DNA from: Phoronis australis
Taxonomy: Eukaryota; Phoronida; Phoronidae
DNA length: 64,000 nt
Direction: 5' to 3'
Assembly (NCBI GenBank): GCA_002633005.1
Contig: NMRA01000386.1
Coordinates: forward strand, 85,373-149,372
The position numbers and the translations under genes were made by a program. Shown in pieces: positions 44,914 to 57,070 of this stretch (within the stretch, counting starts at the first letter, position 1; the number at the start of each line of letters is the position of its first letter). The notes beneath the pieces were generated by a model, which was not told where the DNA came from, did no database searches, and saw only the letters and a list, made by a program, of their open reading frames with translations.

Positions 44914-46280
44914 CCTCTTAATTTGTATATTATAACGTTAATTTAAATATCCTGTTGATCGGTTACAAAAATTACAACTAATCGATATGCTAAAGCTGAG
45001 AAAGTTGTCCCTAATACTTGGTAGTACATTAAAAGCTGATTTTTTTCAGGATTTGAGATAATTTGATAGTTAAAATATCTTGGGCCGTCCCATAATGAGA
45101 TACTGACAGCGAATAATTTAATTTTATGTATTGACCCTCGAGGTAGAGAATTAGGGGCGTCTTTATAGAAAACTTGATGAATGCACATATTTTACAAGTC
45201 TGTTATTGCGCGTATATCTGCAATCTTTAAATGATCCGTATTAAAAACTAGATTTGATCACATTTTTTATTTTTTAAGTTTATTAACTCCACTCGTGCAG
45301 TATGTCATAATTTTAAAGAGGCAAGACAAGATTATTACACAACATTTTTGTAATTTCAAGAGATAGGAACTTTTTTAGTTTCTCAGACATCACAAAATCT
45401 GGTTATTTGTCCTCAACTAATCTTCCGATCACAATGACTAATCAGATAACAATCAATTAAATAAAACAATTGACTTTAGATGAAAATAATCATTAAAATT
45501 TGCCGAGTTTTATCTGAACATACGTATACTAAGAATCGTTAAAGAAAGCTGTTAAAAATGGAATATTGTGACCATAGCATTTCATTTTATAGAGCAAATC
45601 CCTTTAATGTGTCTAAAACTTCAGGAAGACTCATTAAGACTATTAGAGATAAATTGCTCATTTCCGAATCTTTGACAAATCAACCAATTTAGGCCAAATT
45701 TGCTTAGAGAGCTCCACGGAAACCAAACTTGGCTTGAAAATGACAGAAAAGCTGATTGTAAATAACATTTTTCAGAATACAGAGAAGAGAAGAAAAGAAA
45801 TAAATTTTAAATTACATAAAAGCAGCTAGTCCTTTTTTTAAACACAAGAGATCACTTAATCTGTTCTCATGTTCTGTAGGGAGGATTAATTTAACTGATG
45901 AAACACAACAAACAGCCAATTAGTCAATTGATAAACAAGTAAAGTGTTTTGTTTTGTATTTTTTGTTATTTTCAATTATATGCCACCATGGCCACAAGCA
46001 CGTTTTGGTTTTTAATGTTGACAGGAAAAATCGGCTTTATATAAAACTACTGGTTAATATGATTTAAAGTATAATCCTTCTCACATTAAATCACAGCCAT
46101 TGTTAGAGTTTAATTTGGTAGGATAATTTGTAATAATAATTTGCAATTATATCCCTTTCAAAGTGTCCTTTAAAGAACCAACGTGACCCAAAGCTGCTTG
46201 TAGTAATAAAGCTTCTTATCATTTTTAAAAGTACCAAATGTTTTTAAATTTGGTGTCAATGCAACAGCATTAATAGCATT
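44914..46280. other. No gene recognised
   Basis: AT-rich sequence without coding support. Confidence 0.4.
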
Positions 46281-46283
46281 TTG

Positions 46284-46917
46284 AGGAGCCAATATGGCCG
46301 CCAGATTTTCTGATGCGCACTATAACTCAAGAGTGGAATGTGATAAAGTAAAAATTCAAAAAGGTTTACCTGTGTTTTGTGGGTCAAAAATCCATTGGAA
46401 ATGGTTTTACATGACTGTGGTGACACTGTCTGCCATTTTCCAAGATGGCAGCCAAATCTACTTGAGTCGCACAACTTCACACGAACAGATTAGTGTGCCG
46501 TCTTGCTTCAAATATCGCATTATAGGTTTTCTGGGTCGACTAATCCATTGAGACTCATTGCATTTGGCACTAATGATTACTTCCACCTTTTCCAAGATTG
46601 CGGACAAAATGGCCGCCAGATTTGCAGATGATCATTATAACTCGGAGAGTGGAATGTGATAGAGTAAAAATTCAAAAATGTTTACCTATCTTTTTTGGGT
46701 CAACAAATCCATTGGAAAAGTTTTGCATGGCCGTGGTGACACCATCAGCCATTTTCCAAGATGGCCTTCAAAACTATTTCGAATCGCAAAACTTCGCACA
46801 CACAGATTAGTGTGTCGTCTTGCTTCAAGTATCATAGGTTTTCTAGGTCGACTAATCCATTTAGACTCATTGCGTTTAGCTATAATGATTACTTCCACCA
46901 TTTTGTAAGATGGACAC
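46284..46917. repeat. Tandem pair of about 315-bp units rich in ATGGCCGCC
   Basis: Unit 1 is about 46284-46605 and unit 2 about 46606-46917. Both start ATGGCCGCCAGATTT and share GAGTGGAATGTGATA, CCATTTTCCAAGATGGC and GGTCGACTAATCCATT. The AAATGGCCGCC and AAGATGGC words match those in the ends of the nuclease elements, so this is probably the far end of copy A. Confidence 0.75.
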
Positions 46918-47147
46918 CAAATAGTTGCTTCGTGTAAGAAATTCAGATTCCAGAGACACGCCATATCTTGAGCTTTTTAAGTCAGCACATCCATTACAAT
47001 ATTTTTGTCTGACTGTTGATGATTACGACTACCATTTTTAAAATGGTTTAACGAACCTGCTTGGGTCAAAAACATCAGGTTTACCTGAACTGAAGGACCG
47101 TTTTCCTCCTGAAAAAATGTGCTGTATTGAAAATAAATCTTTGCAAT

Positions 47148-49990
47148 TAATTCAGTGATCTACTATCCTCACTGTCTGTGTCACTTCCAGTTAGTTGTAA
47201 ATGCTAGTGAATCTATACACAATCAACCAGTGTTTACACAATTAATCTCTGTCAGCTCAGAATGAATTGCTGCAGCTAAAACCACGGCATTCTCCACATG
47301 CAACCGTGTACACCTATCCTAACTTCTTGCAAGTACATCTCTTGGAACTTCAGTTGGTTTTACATGAGCATCTCACTACTTTCAGCAGGTTCTCTGGTGC
47401 TGCTGAATGGTCCGTCGTCGTGGGAATGAATTTTCCACCTGCCAGCACCCATCCCCACTACAGCAAGTCTAGGCCACTGCCACGGAGACTTGACCGCTCT
47501 TGCTCTTGATAATATGTCCCGGCAGCCTGGAATTTAGCTACAGAAGAAAGATGGTGATAATGACTGTATTTGGGCTGTGGTTAGTCCGACACCTCATCCA
47601 CAAATTGCCTGTATCGCAGATCATCCAAATTTCCAGACCCAGTACCGCCATGAATCACACATACAACTCTTACCAGCTTCAAATATGTCTTGCTTCAGCT
47701 GCATGTGGCTAGTGAATACTCTTAGAGTTTTTGCAGAATTCTCGATCACGCAGTTTCTTGAATGGGAGAGCCTTTGCTAATACCGAACAGCTATAATGTT
47801 GTGTTGCAACCACCTATTGCATGCACAAATGGCAAAACTGCGCAAGGTTCGGCACCAATAGACAACTGTAGTTCCTTTATATCCCAGACTCTCCTCTTGC
47901 TTTGGTGTCTCTTGTCAAATTTCATGAACAAAAAATTTGTTGTGAAGTAGCATGGTAACGCAAAGAACCAAAAAGTCTGTATCGTCTGCAATAAGGGTAG
48001 TTGAACCTTGTACTACATTCTCTACTGCTGTTTCTTCAATTAAACAAAGGCGTCACCTTGAGCTTGTACCACTGTGCAACCAGCATTTCCTAGCAAACTT
48101 GACAAGAAGTGAGTGAATCGTTTTTTTTTGCTTTTTGCCAAAATGTTCCTTTTTTACTTGATCACCATGTCACCATTGAAGTGAATTTCAGTTCCAACCA
48201 CCCCACCCAGTCTTTGAACATGAAAAACCTCTTTAGTTGATGGTCCATCTCAGTAACCATCAAAAACAACAATAGGCTGGGTGCACTTGCTGATGTAATC
48301 CACATATTAAGCTCTACCAAATGACTTATACGTTGCACCTCTAGGCCATGGAATATGATGAAGGAGAGAACTGCCGTCGATTACATGCATCACCGTGTTT
48401 TCTGGAAATTGAAATCCTCAGGTAGTCCTCCACTGGACCAGAGTGCATCAGCTCATATTGATTTATTAGCGACTCTGGGAAGACCAAATGTATCAAAAAG
48501 AACAGGGGAACCAACACACAGCTCAAATTTCAAAAGGCTTGATGACCTTTCACTGTTGTCTTTTGCAGCTGCCAGCATTCGCTGAAATAGCAGTCGTGGA
48601 TCCATGTGTTAAATTACTATTAGCAGCATGAATTCAACAATGCTGCGGATGTCTTTGTCGTCACGCGATGGTCTTCCCTGGGTACATTCTTTATGCTGCT
48701 GACTTGTTTCACAACTTAAGTTTGTCACAGTCCGCATGGCGCCATTTATACTTGAGCATGCCGGCAAGGAAAGCAGCCACAGTGCATTCTGAGTATCTCC
48801 CATTTTACAACCTCAAGTTAAATCTCCTGTTGTTTTAATGCTTTTCATGAGCATTTGTTCAATTACAAGGTCTTATCTAATTATGACAAGCCTGCCAGAA
48901 TCTGTCACTTTGTCTTATGGTTTGTTGGCCGTAGACGTCTGGACGGGTGTCTTTGAGTTGCTACGTCTGCTTCAGTCAAGTATATGTATGAAAATTTTGC
49001 ATAAGAGTTGTGACCAGCAGCTGCAAAGTAAGGCAGCATTTCAAAAACTACTTTTAAGTGAATCTCCCAATATGACGTTATTTCTGCTTTTAAAAAATTC
49101 GAAGGATGTCAATCATCTTCATATACTGTAGTCAAAGACTAATGATTGGACTTTGCATGGACAAGTCTCATTTATGTGCTTTGATTTTTTATGGATACCC
49201 ACAAGACACTCCGACGAGCATACATCGTCGTACGCAGACGTCATGCCAGCAATAAGATCATCATACCGCTTCAGACCAGCTCTCACATCATCATGAAAAA
49301 TATCATTGGCCATTGATTCTTCTGACGAACTATTCTCTGTCACTGTGAATTCTGAAGACCTATACTCTGATTCAGTCGTTTTTGAATATACCAATGGCAA
49401 TAGGTCGGAAACCAGAAGTGATCTCTCGTGAGGGCATTCCACTGTAATCCAAGGTTCAGAACCGGAAGACACTGGCTGGGCATGGCATGCCCCATAGTAT
49501 ACATCTAGTTGTGTGATCAGTTTGGGATGTCTGAGATGTCTGAAGAATCTGTCTCCATATTCTGACGAGCCAAAATTTGTGTACAAGCATTGAACTGCTC
49601 CACCTCTTGGCATGGAATCTGTGTGTTCTGTGTTCGTGACACTCTGGACTCCTGGGATTTCTGAAGAACCTGAATTTCTTTCTTCATTGGTTTTGGATTG
49701 GCGTTACTTGATCTGTCAATATTTGGAAGAGGGATGTTGAATGTTCTGGCTTTTATTATAGCATTCATTGCTGAGTCTACCAACATATGTCCCCTCACTG
49801 CTCTATCCACACTTTTCCATTTAACATAAGGATTACACTGTTTGATGCATACACCGTCTCAAGAACTCCTTGAAGCCCTGTGCTTGACATTACGTATCCA
49901 ATACATTCCAGAAAGCTCATCTCAGTATGAAATCTTCCAAGCCTGGCTAAGAACAAGTGACTGCTGATCACTATCGTTTTGTTTGCAGGC
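47148..49990 (-). pseudogene. XPG/FEN-like nuclease protein of the copy A transposon, inactivated
   Basis: Blocks in order: FLARLGRFHTEMSFL, IGYVMSSTGLQGVLETVYAS, RGHMLVDSAMNAI (49990-49720); an acidic segment SSSEESMANDIFHDDV (49300); MLPYFAAAGHNSYAK (48.95-49.03 kb); ALWLLSLPACSSINGAM (48770); LLFQRM and KFELC (48.5 kb); HIPWPRGATYK; VVFDGY (48253-48270) with DGPSTK; IADDTDFLVLC (ADDTD at 47975-47989); FVHAIGGCNTT; and a Cys cluster with CTCKK, ACGECRG and CSNS (47263-47365). FDGxxxxxxK and (E/D)DTDxLVL match the XPG N and XPG I nuclease motifs. The catalytic acids survive but stops and frameshifts are many, and a stretch before LLFQRM that B keeps is deleted. Academ transposons are reported to carry XPG-like nucleases; assignment is inference. 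Confidence 0.65.
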
Positions 49991-50569
49991 ACTAATTTCC
50001 TCTAAATAAGTTGCCTATGTTCATAAAAATCATGTATATTAAACAAATGTGAGTCCTAACTATCAAAATTTAATTAATAACTTTTTGTTACACAATCCTA
50101 TTTGCTTTTCATCAAATTCAGGTGAAATCAGCAGCCAATTCTCAATACATGCCAGCAGCAGACGAAATCGATGCTTGGGAACAACTAATAATATCTCCAA
50201 TAGCAGAGAAAAAAGTCACTTCCTGCCCAATTTTACTTAGGGTTTGTATGATGAATAAGCCAATAACTTCACCAGAATAACATATTTTTCTAACAAATAT
50301 TATTTTTGATACCTCAAATGAATATATTTTACAGAAAAATAATTGAGTGTGTGAAATTTATAATGAAAATTTAACTAAAGCCTTTTCTGAAAAACACACC
50401 AACTTTTATGTTATACAATCTAAAATGTGATTAAAATTCCACATTTAGTTTATAAATCTTAAAAAAATATAGAAACAATCAACTCATTAACCCTGACTGT
50501 AGATTGTAAAATATTTTTGTGTAAATGCTTATCTGGTTACAAACAGAGTTTGCAGAACGTAAATGCGGT

Positions 50570-51060
50570 AAATTGGGGTTTGTGAATTGGCAGCCATTTT
50601 AGCGGCCATTTTGTCAGCCATCTTGATTTTTTCTCGCAAACCAGTGGCCAATTGTAAGGTCCAGATATTTTAAATTGTCTAACTTACAAAAGAATAAAAC
50701 TTTTGCCATTTTCAGGGCAAAATATAAAAAGAAATCTTGCAACATGTACCAAACTGCCATTTCGGCCGCCATTTTGTCGGCCATATCGGTTTTATTTTAC
50801 GGAAACTTGGCATCTTTTGATTGGTATGCCTGTTATGAAAAGTATATAATCAATGACAAATTTTATTGTTTTATTTTTAGCTGTTTCATAAGAGTAATAT
50901 GCCAGAAAACAGTAATCCCCGGTTTTGTCGGCCATTTTTTCCGCCATCTTGAAAAACCGACTTCCGCCACTCCGATTTCGGTAAATTTTTCTGACACTAA
51001 GGGATGTTTGAAGATGCCATTTATGCAAAAATTTTGTGTTGCAATTTTTTCTAGGTTGAG
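50570..51060 (-). repeat. ATGGCCGCC-rich sub-terminal region of copy A
   Basis: Repeated words AAGATGGC, AAAATGGCCGCC and ATGGCCGAC (read on the minus strand), inside the end of the element and matched by 61600-62080 in copy B. AAGATGGCGGC-type words resemble YY1 sites; this is resemblance only. Confidence 0.6.
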
Positions 51061-51124
51061 CCCTCTGGAGCCCTAGAATGACTGGACTAATAGACGAAAC
51101 GTTGAATGAACATGAACTTTTTAT

Positions 51125-52640
51125 GCGCCCACATATTTATGTGTGGTCGCATATTGCCGTAATCTCTGTCTGGACATTCGGGCGCCGGGGGTCCGGCGTC
51201 CGTCGTCCGGCGTCCGCAGCTGTATCCCTAAACCCCTGACAGGAACTTGTTGAGATTTGGCAGATGTGTTCCTATCAAGCTGACGATGGATGACGACAAA
51301 TTTCGGACCTCTCCAATCACGGGTGTGCCCCCTAGTGGCAATTTTAGTTTTTTACGCTCACCTCTGTATCTTTGGAGGTACTTAACGTATTTTCACAAAA
51401 TTTGGAATATAGCCATCTATTAGTGAGATGACACCATCCTCTCGTTTTCGGATGAATTCAACGTAGTTTGCGCCGCCTAGTGGCCGTTTTTACTGTTTCG
51501 AGTCTGTTTTTTGACGTCCACCCCTCTATTAACCAAGAAACCGCTGGAAGGATGATTTTGAAAATTGGGATGTATGTTCTTACTATGAAAAGTTTGGCTG
51601 ACGTTGATTTTCCGACGGTTTCGAATACTGTGGCGCCTCCCAATGGCAGTTTTGTTTTCTTTTTGCGCCCATGGCTGTATCTCCTGAACCGTTTTCACGA
51701 TCTTTATTAAATTTCGCCAATATATTTTATGTGATGTCGACAACGGACAACGACGACTTTCGCAGGGATAGTTTTTTACATTTACCTCTGTATCTTTAAA
51801 GGTCCTCGACACATTTTCATAAAATTTGGGATATAGTCGTCTATTAGTGAGATGACGCTATTCTCCAGTTTTCGGATAGATTTGAGGTATTTTGCGCATC
51901 CTAGTGGCCATTTTCACTGTTTTCGAGTCTGCTTTTTGGCGCCAACCGAGTCGCTTTCAGGATAATTGGGAAAATTGGCATGTATTTTTTTACTATCATG
52001 TGGACGGCTGACAACAATTTTCCGATGACTTCGAGGACTCCTAGTGGCAGTTTCATTATTTTTGTGCCCATGGCTGTATCTCCTAAACTGTTTGCAGGAT
52101 CTTTACTAAATTTAACAAGTGTGTTTATATGATGTTGTCAACGGACAACGAAAATTTTCGGATGGATCTGACTACTGGTGTTCCCCCTGGTGACAATTTT
52201 AGTTTTACGTTTACCTGTGTATCTTCAAAGGTCCTCAACTGATTTTCATGAAATTTTGAATACGGGCATCTATTTGAGATGACGCTATCCTCCTGTTTTT
52301 GGCTGGAATCAAGGTATTTTGCGCCACCTAGTGGCCATTTTTGCTGTTTTCTGTCTGTTTTTTGGCGTCTACCCCAACGTCTATCAACCAAATCATCATA
52401 AGGATGATTATGAAAATTGGTTTATATGTTCTCAGTGTTAAGAGGATGATTGATGATGACAACTTTGACTACTGTGGTGCCTCCTAGTGACAGTTTTTTG
52501 CGCCCATAGCTGTATCTCCTAAACCCACTGCAGGATCTTCATTAAATTTGATTAGTAAGTGTATTTATATGAAGCTAACATCAGACAATGACGACTTTCA
52601 GGCGGATCCAATGAACAGTGTGCCTTGTGAGTTGTATTCA
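51125..52640 (+). repeat. CTAGTGGC tandem repeat cluster
   Basis: Three diverged units of about 400-440 bases, with anchors CCTAGTGGCC near 51476, 51899 and 52327, and GCCCATGGCTGTATCTCC near 51668, 52066 and 52503 (the last one altered). It opens with a GC-rich leader (GGCGTCCGTCGTCCGGCGTCC near 51200). The same units occur inverted at 17700-18660. Confidence 0.85.
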
Positions 52641-52849
52641 CTTTCAAACCTGAGAACAAGTCTTAGTGATTCATGACTTCCTTGAGCTTGGTTATTAACT
52701 TTTCTTAATCGGGTCGATTAAATACAGGTACAACACGTAGGAGCACGATTTCTAACAAATGAAGACATCGATTTCTTACGAGAAATAAGTTCCCTGTTTG
52801 ACATTGTGACGTTCAGTATCCTGGTTTGTGATTGGGTAGTGGATCTAGG

Positions 52850-53160
52850 TTAGTGGTTAAAAACGATCCCATGGCAGCATCTCCAAATTGAGCTACGATT
52901 CTCCAAACCCCAATCCTAGACCAGCAAATACAAAAGCCACAGTACAAATCCCCATTCCCATACCACATAAAACGCCAACCAAACCCCAGTCCGGAGATTA
53001 GATTCTTCATCGCTCACGCGGTGAAGTCCCCTGTTCTTCAGGTATGGGACATGACCAAGACCTCCAGTAATTAAATTTGTTTCAACAAGAGCATAACCTG
53101 CCACTGTGATAGCCTGCTCGAACTGACCATCTGGTTCTGTATATTTCGTGCATGTCTCTC
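52850..53160 (-). pseudogene. Unrecognised Gly-rich hydrophobic coding fragment
   Basis: One frame reads ETCTKYTEPDGQFEQAITVA, GYALVETNLITGG, then RGLHRVSDEESNLRTG, and a second frame gives CGMGMGICTVAFVFAGLGLG, a membrane-like stretch, up to a stop. A frameshift near 52985 separates them. Composition looks like coding sequence, but I do not recognise the family, and no splice sites secure it. Confidence 0.3.
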
Positions 53161-53279
53161 AGTGGTTTTGCAGCCCTTGCCGTCGAGTCACACCTAGCAG
53201 GAGTGTAAATTAAATGCAATGTGGATGGTTACCCAGACGTTACCACCAACGTCATTGTGTCCAAGACACTGGAGATCCT

Positions 53280-53882
53280 AAGACGTTGTGCGAAAATTGC
53301 TGAAATACGACTACCGATTACTCCTGGGCTCCTGTACCAGTTGGTCAGCTGCGACCGTCTACATATGGGACTCAACTTTTCATGACAGCGTATGTTTTGG
53401 CGTTCTTTGCTTTTTCCGAATATCAGATTTGGTTTGCCCAAACAATGGAGGTCTTCAAACGGACGACGTCACCTTCGCCAACAACAGGGTCTTCATTCAA
53501 ATCACGTCATCCAAGACCGACAAGATTGGGAAAACCTCGATACTCGTTATACCTCCCTTATCCCACCACCCACTCATATGCCCGGTGGACAACATGCTCA
53601 AATTTCGCCCACCAGTTCCTCTGTCATTTTGGAGAAAAACCCTTCACTTGCTATCATTTTAGCGCAATCCTTCATTTGGCTATGAAGAAACTGGGTGTGG
53701 AACATGGAAAATACCGGTCACTTTTATTCCGCATAGGTGTTGCCACAGCGGCAAGCATAGCTGGCTGGACACCAGAACAAATCAGACTCGCAGGCAGATG
53801 GTCTACACACTCACACGCATATGAAACATATGTTCCAACTAATTCTGAAAAACTATTACTTCGCAATTTGGACAGGTTCTAA
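53280..53882 (+). pseudogene. Tyrosine recombinase relic (DIRS/Ngaro- or Crypton-like)
   Basis: Frames give LLYQLVSC, then FFRISDLVCPN, VFIQITSSKTDK and, in the last frame, KYRSLLFRIGVATAASIAGW, EQIRLAGRWSTHSHAYETYV. RIS-L (Arg1), SKTD (Lys), FRIGxAT (Arg2), GRW and the Y in YETYV fit a tyrosine recombinase. The His of the HxxR motif is Leu here (SLLFR). A frameshift near 53390 or 53640 breaks it. No RT of a DIRS element is seen nearby, so a Crypton or a fragment of DIRS/Ngaro are both possible. Confidence 0.7.
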
Positions 53883-54164
53883 AAGATAGCTTAAGTCTTT
53901 CAGGGATAGTGGGATCGTTGATTGTCAAACGGGAGTTTATTCATGCCAGGACAATACCCGCGGGCACGAACTTGAGGTTACAGCCCGTGCTTACAGAGGC
54001 CAACTTTCCATTGCACTGTACTGATTCAGGCTCCGTCTGAAGTTGGGTTTAATCTAGACATTTTGGCTTATCAACTGTATATCACCTAAATTTGTTTAAA
54101 TCATAATTATCTAGTGACTTTTCAAAGTATTAATAATGAACATATTTTATAGATAATATAGCAT

Positions 54165-54780
54165 TCGCCTTCAAGCACACCAGATCAACCAGCTCAGCAA
54201 ACAAGCGGTAGTGGAAGGCAAGAGGAATCTACGTCATCGTAGGAGAACAGAGGAGGCAGAGCTTGTGAGGTTAACCGGGAGTTGCAAGTCAAAAGTCTCA
54301 TTGAAGAAATATTATGCCAGGTATGAAACTAACAATTGGATCATTTTAACAAAAATTCTGATAGTCATGCAGTTCCTATCTTTGTACATGTTGGCAAATA
54401 TATCCTACAGTTATTACAAATAAAAGTTATAGCGTTTAAAGAATTGTTTTCATTGGTGTGAATGCAGTCAATTAGTTACTCTCACTTTTGGGTCGAATCA
54501 ATTGCATGGATGAGAGCAGAAATTGAGAGACCTACTGTTGGATGTCGCAATGCGAGAACCTAGTCTAGTGTTTAGGCTACCAAAGGTCACTTCATTGAAT
54601 CATTACCCAGCACCATCATGGTGCCCTTGTCTCAGGTGTCAAGAAATGTCGTGGGCAGCAAGCTAAATTGACTCACTGCAAAGTGTTTAGTACAGACTAC
54701 ACATACATCAGTGGGAAACATTTTACAAAATTATCTAGTACTTTTTTGAAGGCCTGTTCTTTTTTCCATTTAAAGGTGGG
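54165..54780 (+). pseudogene. Possible P2X7-intracellular-like relic
   Basis: A piece after an AG near 54160 reads HSPSSTPDQPAQQTSGSG, then after a stop EVNRELQVKSLIEEILCQ before a GTATGA donor. Downstream near 54615-54660, SWCPCLRCQEMS resembles the WCxCGxCxxMP zinc-binding block of P2X7-intracellular-domain proteins. The remainder is damaged. The family call is tentative. Confidence 0.3.
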
Positions 54781-54831
54781 TCATATAGTCGGTGGGCCAG
54801 ATCTCATAGCGTTCATCCTTGTGAGTACTTT

Positions 54832-55090
54832 TGGGGGGCAACCTAGTTTTTTCTATATGGCTAGATAATATACCTATAAATCAAATTCCAAAAAGTTCCC
54901 ACGTCTACACTTGCACATTTTTCTTAAAAAGGTGTTTTTGTTGCACGAAATATTATGCACATTCCTGCCACTTGGTGGCGCTTTTCTATTGAATTGACCA
55001 ATCAGAGAGCCAGATTGTATTGTTGTGCTTAGTTATTTCAAATATGGCAGCTCCCATGGAGTGTGATGCCTGTATAATTCAAGGTTTATC
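54832..55090 (+). repeat. Diverged end copy of the GGGGGGCAAC family
   Basis: Starts GGGGGGCAACCTAGTTTTTT and keeps AAAAGTTCCCACGT, a GGTGGCGCTTTT block, CCAATCAGAG and ATATGGCAGCTCCCATGGAG, which matches the ATGGCGGCTCCC start in the 24.8-kb copy. It opens a short frame beginning MAAPMEC. Confidence 0.7.
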
Positions 55091-57070
55091 AAACAGCACA
55101 AAATTGTGATGCCAGAACCTCAAGAAGCTTAGAGAAGCATTCTGATAAAAGCTGATGGTCTGTCGAACTCTGTAGAACAGTAGATTGAAACGAAGGAGAG
55201 ATGTCTGTGCAGTAAACAGCTCCATGTCCTGCTTTAGCCTATACAGTATACTGCTGCAGAATACCAAGTGTCAGACCAAAAATTGAAAGGACATAGAAAG
55301 GCATAACAATGTTTCAAGACACCAGCAGTAGTACTTAAGCGGAAGCTTATGAAAGTGATACAGATGTTACCCAAAATTTCCCAAGAAAATCAATTAGACT
55401 TCCAAAATCTGAAACACCCAATTAACCTGAACAAGATAGGAACATTCTGAAACATGAGTGCATCATTTGTTAGCAGGAAAAGTATATTATGGACCACATT
55501 TCAAGAAAGAGAAAGAAGTAACAACTTTATAGCTTTGAAAAACAGGTACGTGTTTTTGAAAGGTACATCTTGGTGTTTACAAGTGTGTTTCAGTATTATC
55601 ACCAGTTCTTTTTTTTAACTTGTTCAGCCCCTTGGCTGCCTAGGCCTTAGACAAATACCGCTGACCCAGCAGAGACGGTGATGATACCATAGGTACTCCA
55701 TATGCCGTATGCTTTTTGGCAAATTATGCATCACACTGGTTAAACCATAAGTCATGTTGCTATAAGTTTAGAAGTACCGCGTAGAGAGATGCCCCTGAGG
55801 AGGCCGTTAATTGTTCCCAATTTAAACAAATACTCATGCAATCCTGTTTTTCGAACACTCCCTTGTTTATTTGACACATCGACACTGCTTGCGCCAGGGG
55901 ATAATCATATGGCGTTATACTTTGGGGGTGATTTTAAGCACTTGGGAGACATGTGTGCAGAGTTGCAATTGTGTTTGTATGATTTTAAAATATTTACAGA
56001 CCCTTTAGGACATACAGGTTACACATACATGTATGTAGCTGAGCATTGAATGTTAGTACTTTGGTGTAGTTGCGTGCGCACAATTGTTACTTCTTCTGTG
56101 AGATGAAAGCATTTCACTGTTATTGCTGAAATCTCATTGTCACTACAGTTGAATTCTGTGATTCAAAGTGGGAGGTGTTCGCCACAAGTTTTGGTTGACT
56201 CAACAAAACATGAGTTTCTGACGCGAGTAAATAAGCTTTTGCCGTTGGGTTATTTACGAATTCGTTTTATACCGTCATTCACTGCGCTAAACAGTCTCGT
56301 GTCGGTTAACCAGTATGGCAACTACGTAGTCTAGCGTACATCTTGTTTGTGCCAGTCCGAGGTGCACTGATTAGTGCAAGTTTCTCAGAGAAAAGCGATA
56401 TCATGGAAATCTTTCCGAGTAAATTAGGCCTCTTAGTTCTTGATCACTTTAGAACCTACATGTATTAAACACGCGTTTCTTGGTTGTGAGTACGTAGGTC
56501 CACTTTGGAACATCACAGTCATGGCTTTCAAATGTAATAGGGACTAACCAAATGTGCTGTTATTTGCATATTTTGGGGACTATTTTTACGAACTTAGTCA
56601 TATCTTAACCCAGGCACAATTCTTTAGTTATACTTGTGCCAAGGTCACATGTAGCCATGTACTTAAGACATCGTAATTGGTGACGTCGTGCTATGGAAAA
56701 TATGGAGGTAAGGTAATCGCAAACTGACATAGATTCACAGTAAGTTTAAGTGAAGCAGAGCTGAAAAATGTGATTGTGAGAGTTAATTTAATTTTTTTGC
56801 TCCTCACCTGTAATGCTAATTTATGGCATTTTAATAGATTATTTCAACACATTTGAAATAAGAAAACAAAGACGATTCCACTAAACAAAAGTGGGTGTTC
56901 GATCTTTTTATACGATTTGTGTCTCATGAGTCGGAATTCTTTCCCATGCACTGCAGTATGTCACCTCAAAAGAGCAAGGAGAAAAATCGTGTTGATGACA
57001 ATGAACGCTGTCCGTTGTGCACCTTGAGGGAGAAATGTGTAAAATGTTTTTTCACACTGGTTTCTCTCAA
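55091..57070. other. No gene recognised
   Basis: Open frames up to 86 codons without motifs. Confidence 0.4.

Larger units (their letters stand above)
46284..51089 (-). mobile_element. Nuclease-encoding transposon, copy A
   Basis: Minus-strand copy whose outer end reads TAGTCCAGTCATTCTAGGGC (51089 downward), shared with copy B at 61561. The next 850 bases match copy B in order (CGCCAT-rich, then AT-rich). The gene follows at 49990-47148. The far terminus is not identified; it is placed here at the ATGGCCGCC repeats, which is inference. Confidence 0.6.

Noticed and set aside
46294-46964. Open frames of 70-92 codons in the tandem repeat
   Set aside because: Explained by the 315-bp repeat units; not conserved as protein between units.
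48838-49131. 97-codon plus-strand open frame
   Set aside because: Complement of the nuclease-element gene, which has clear family blocks on the minus strand.
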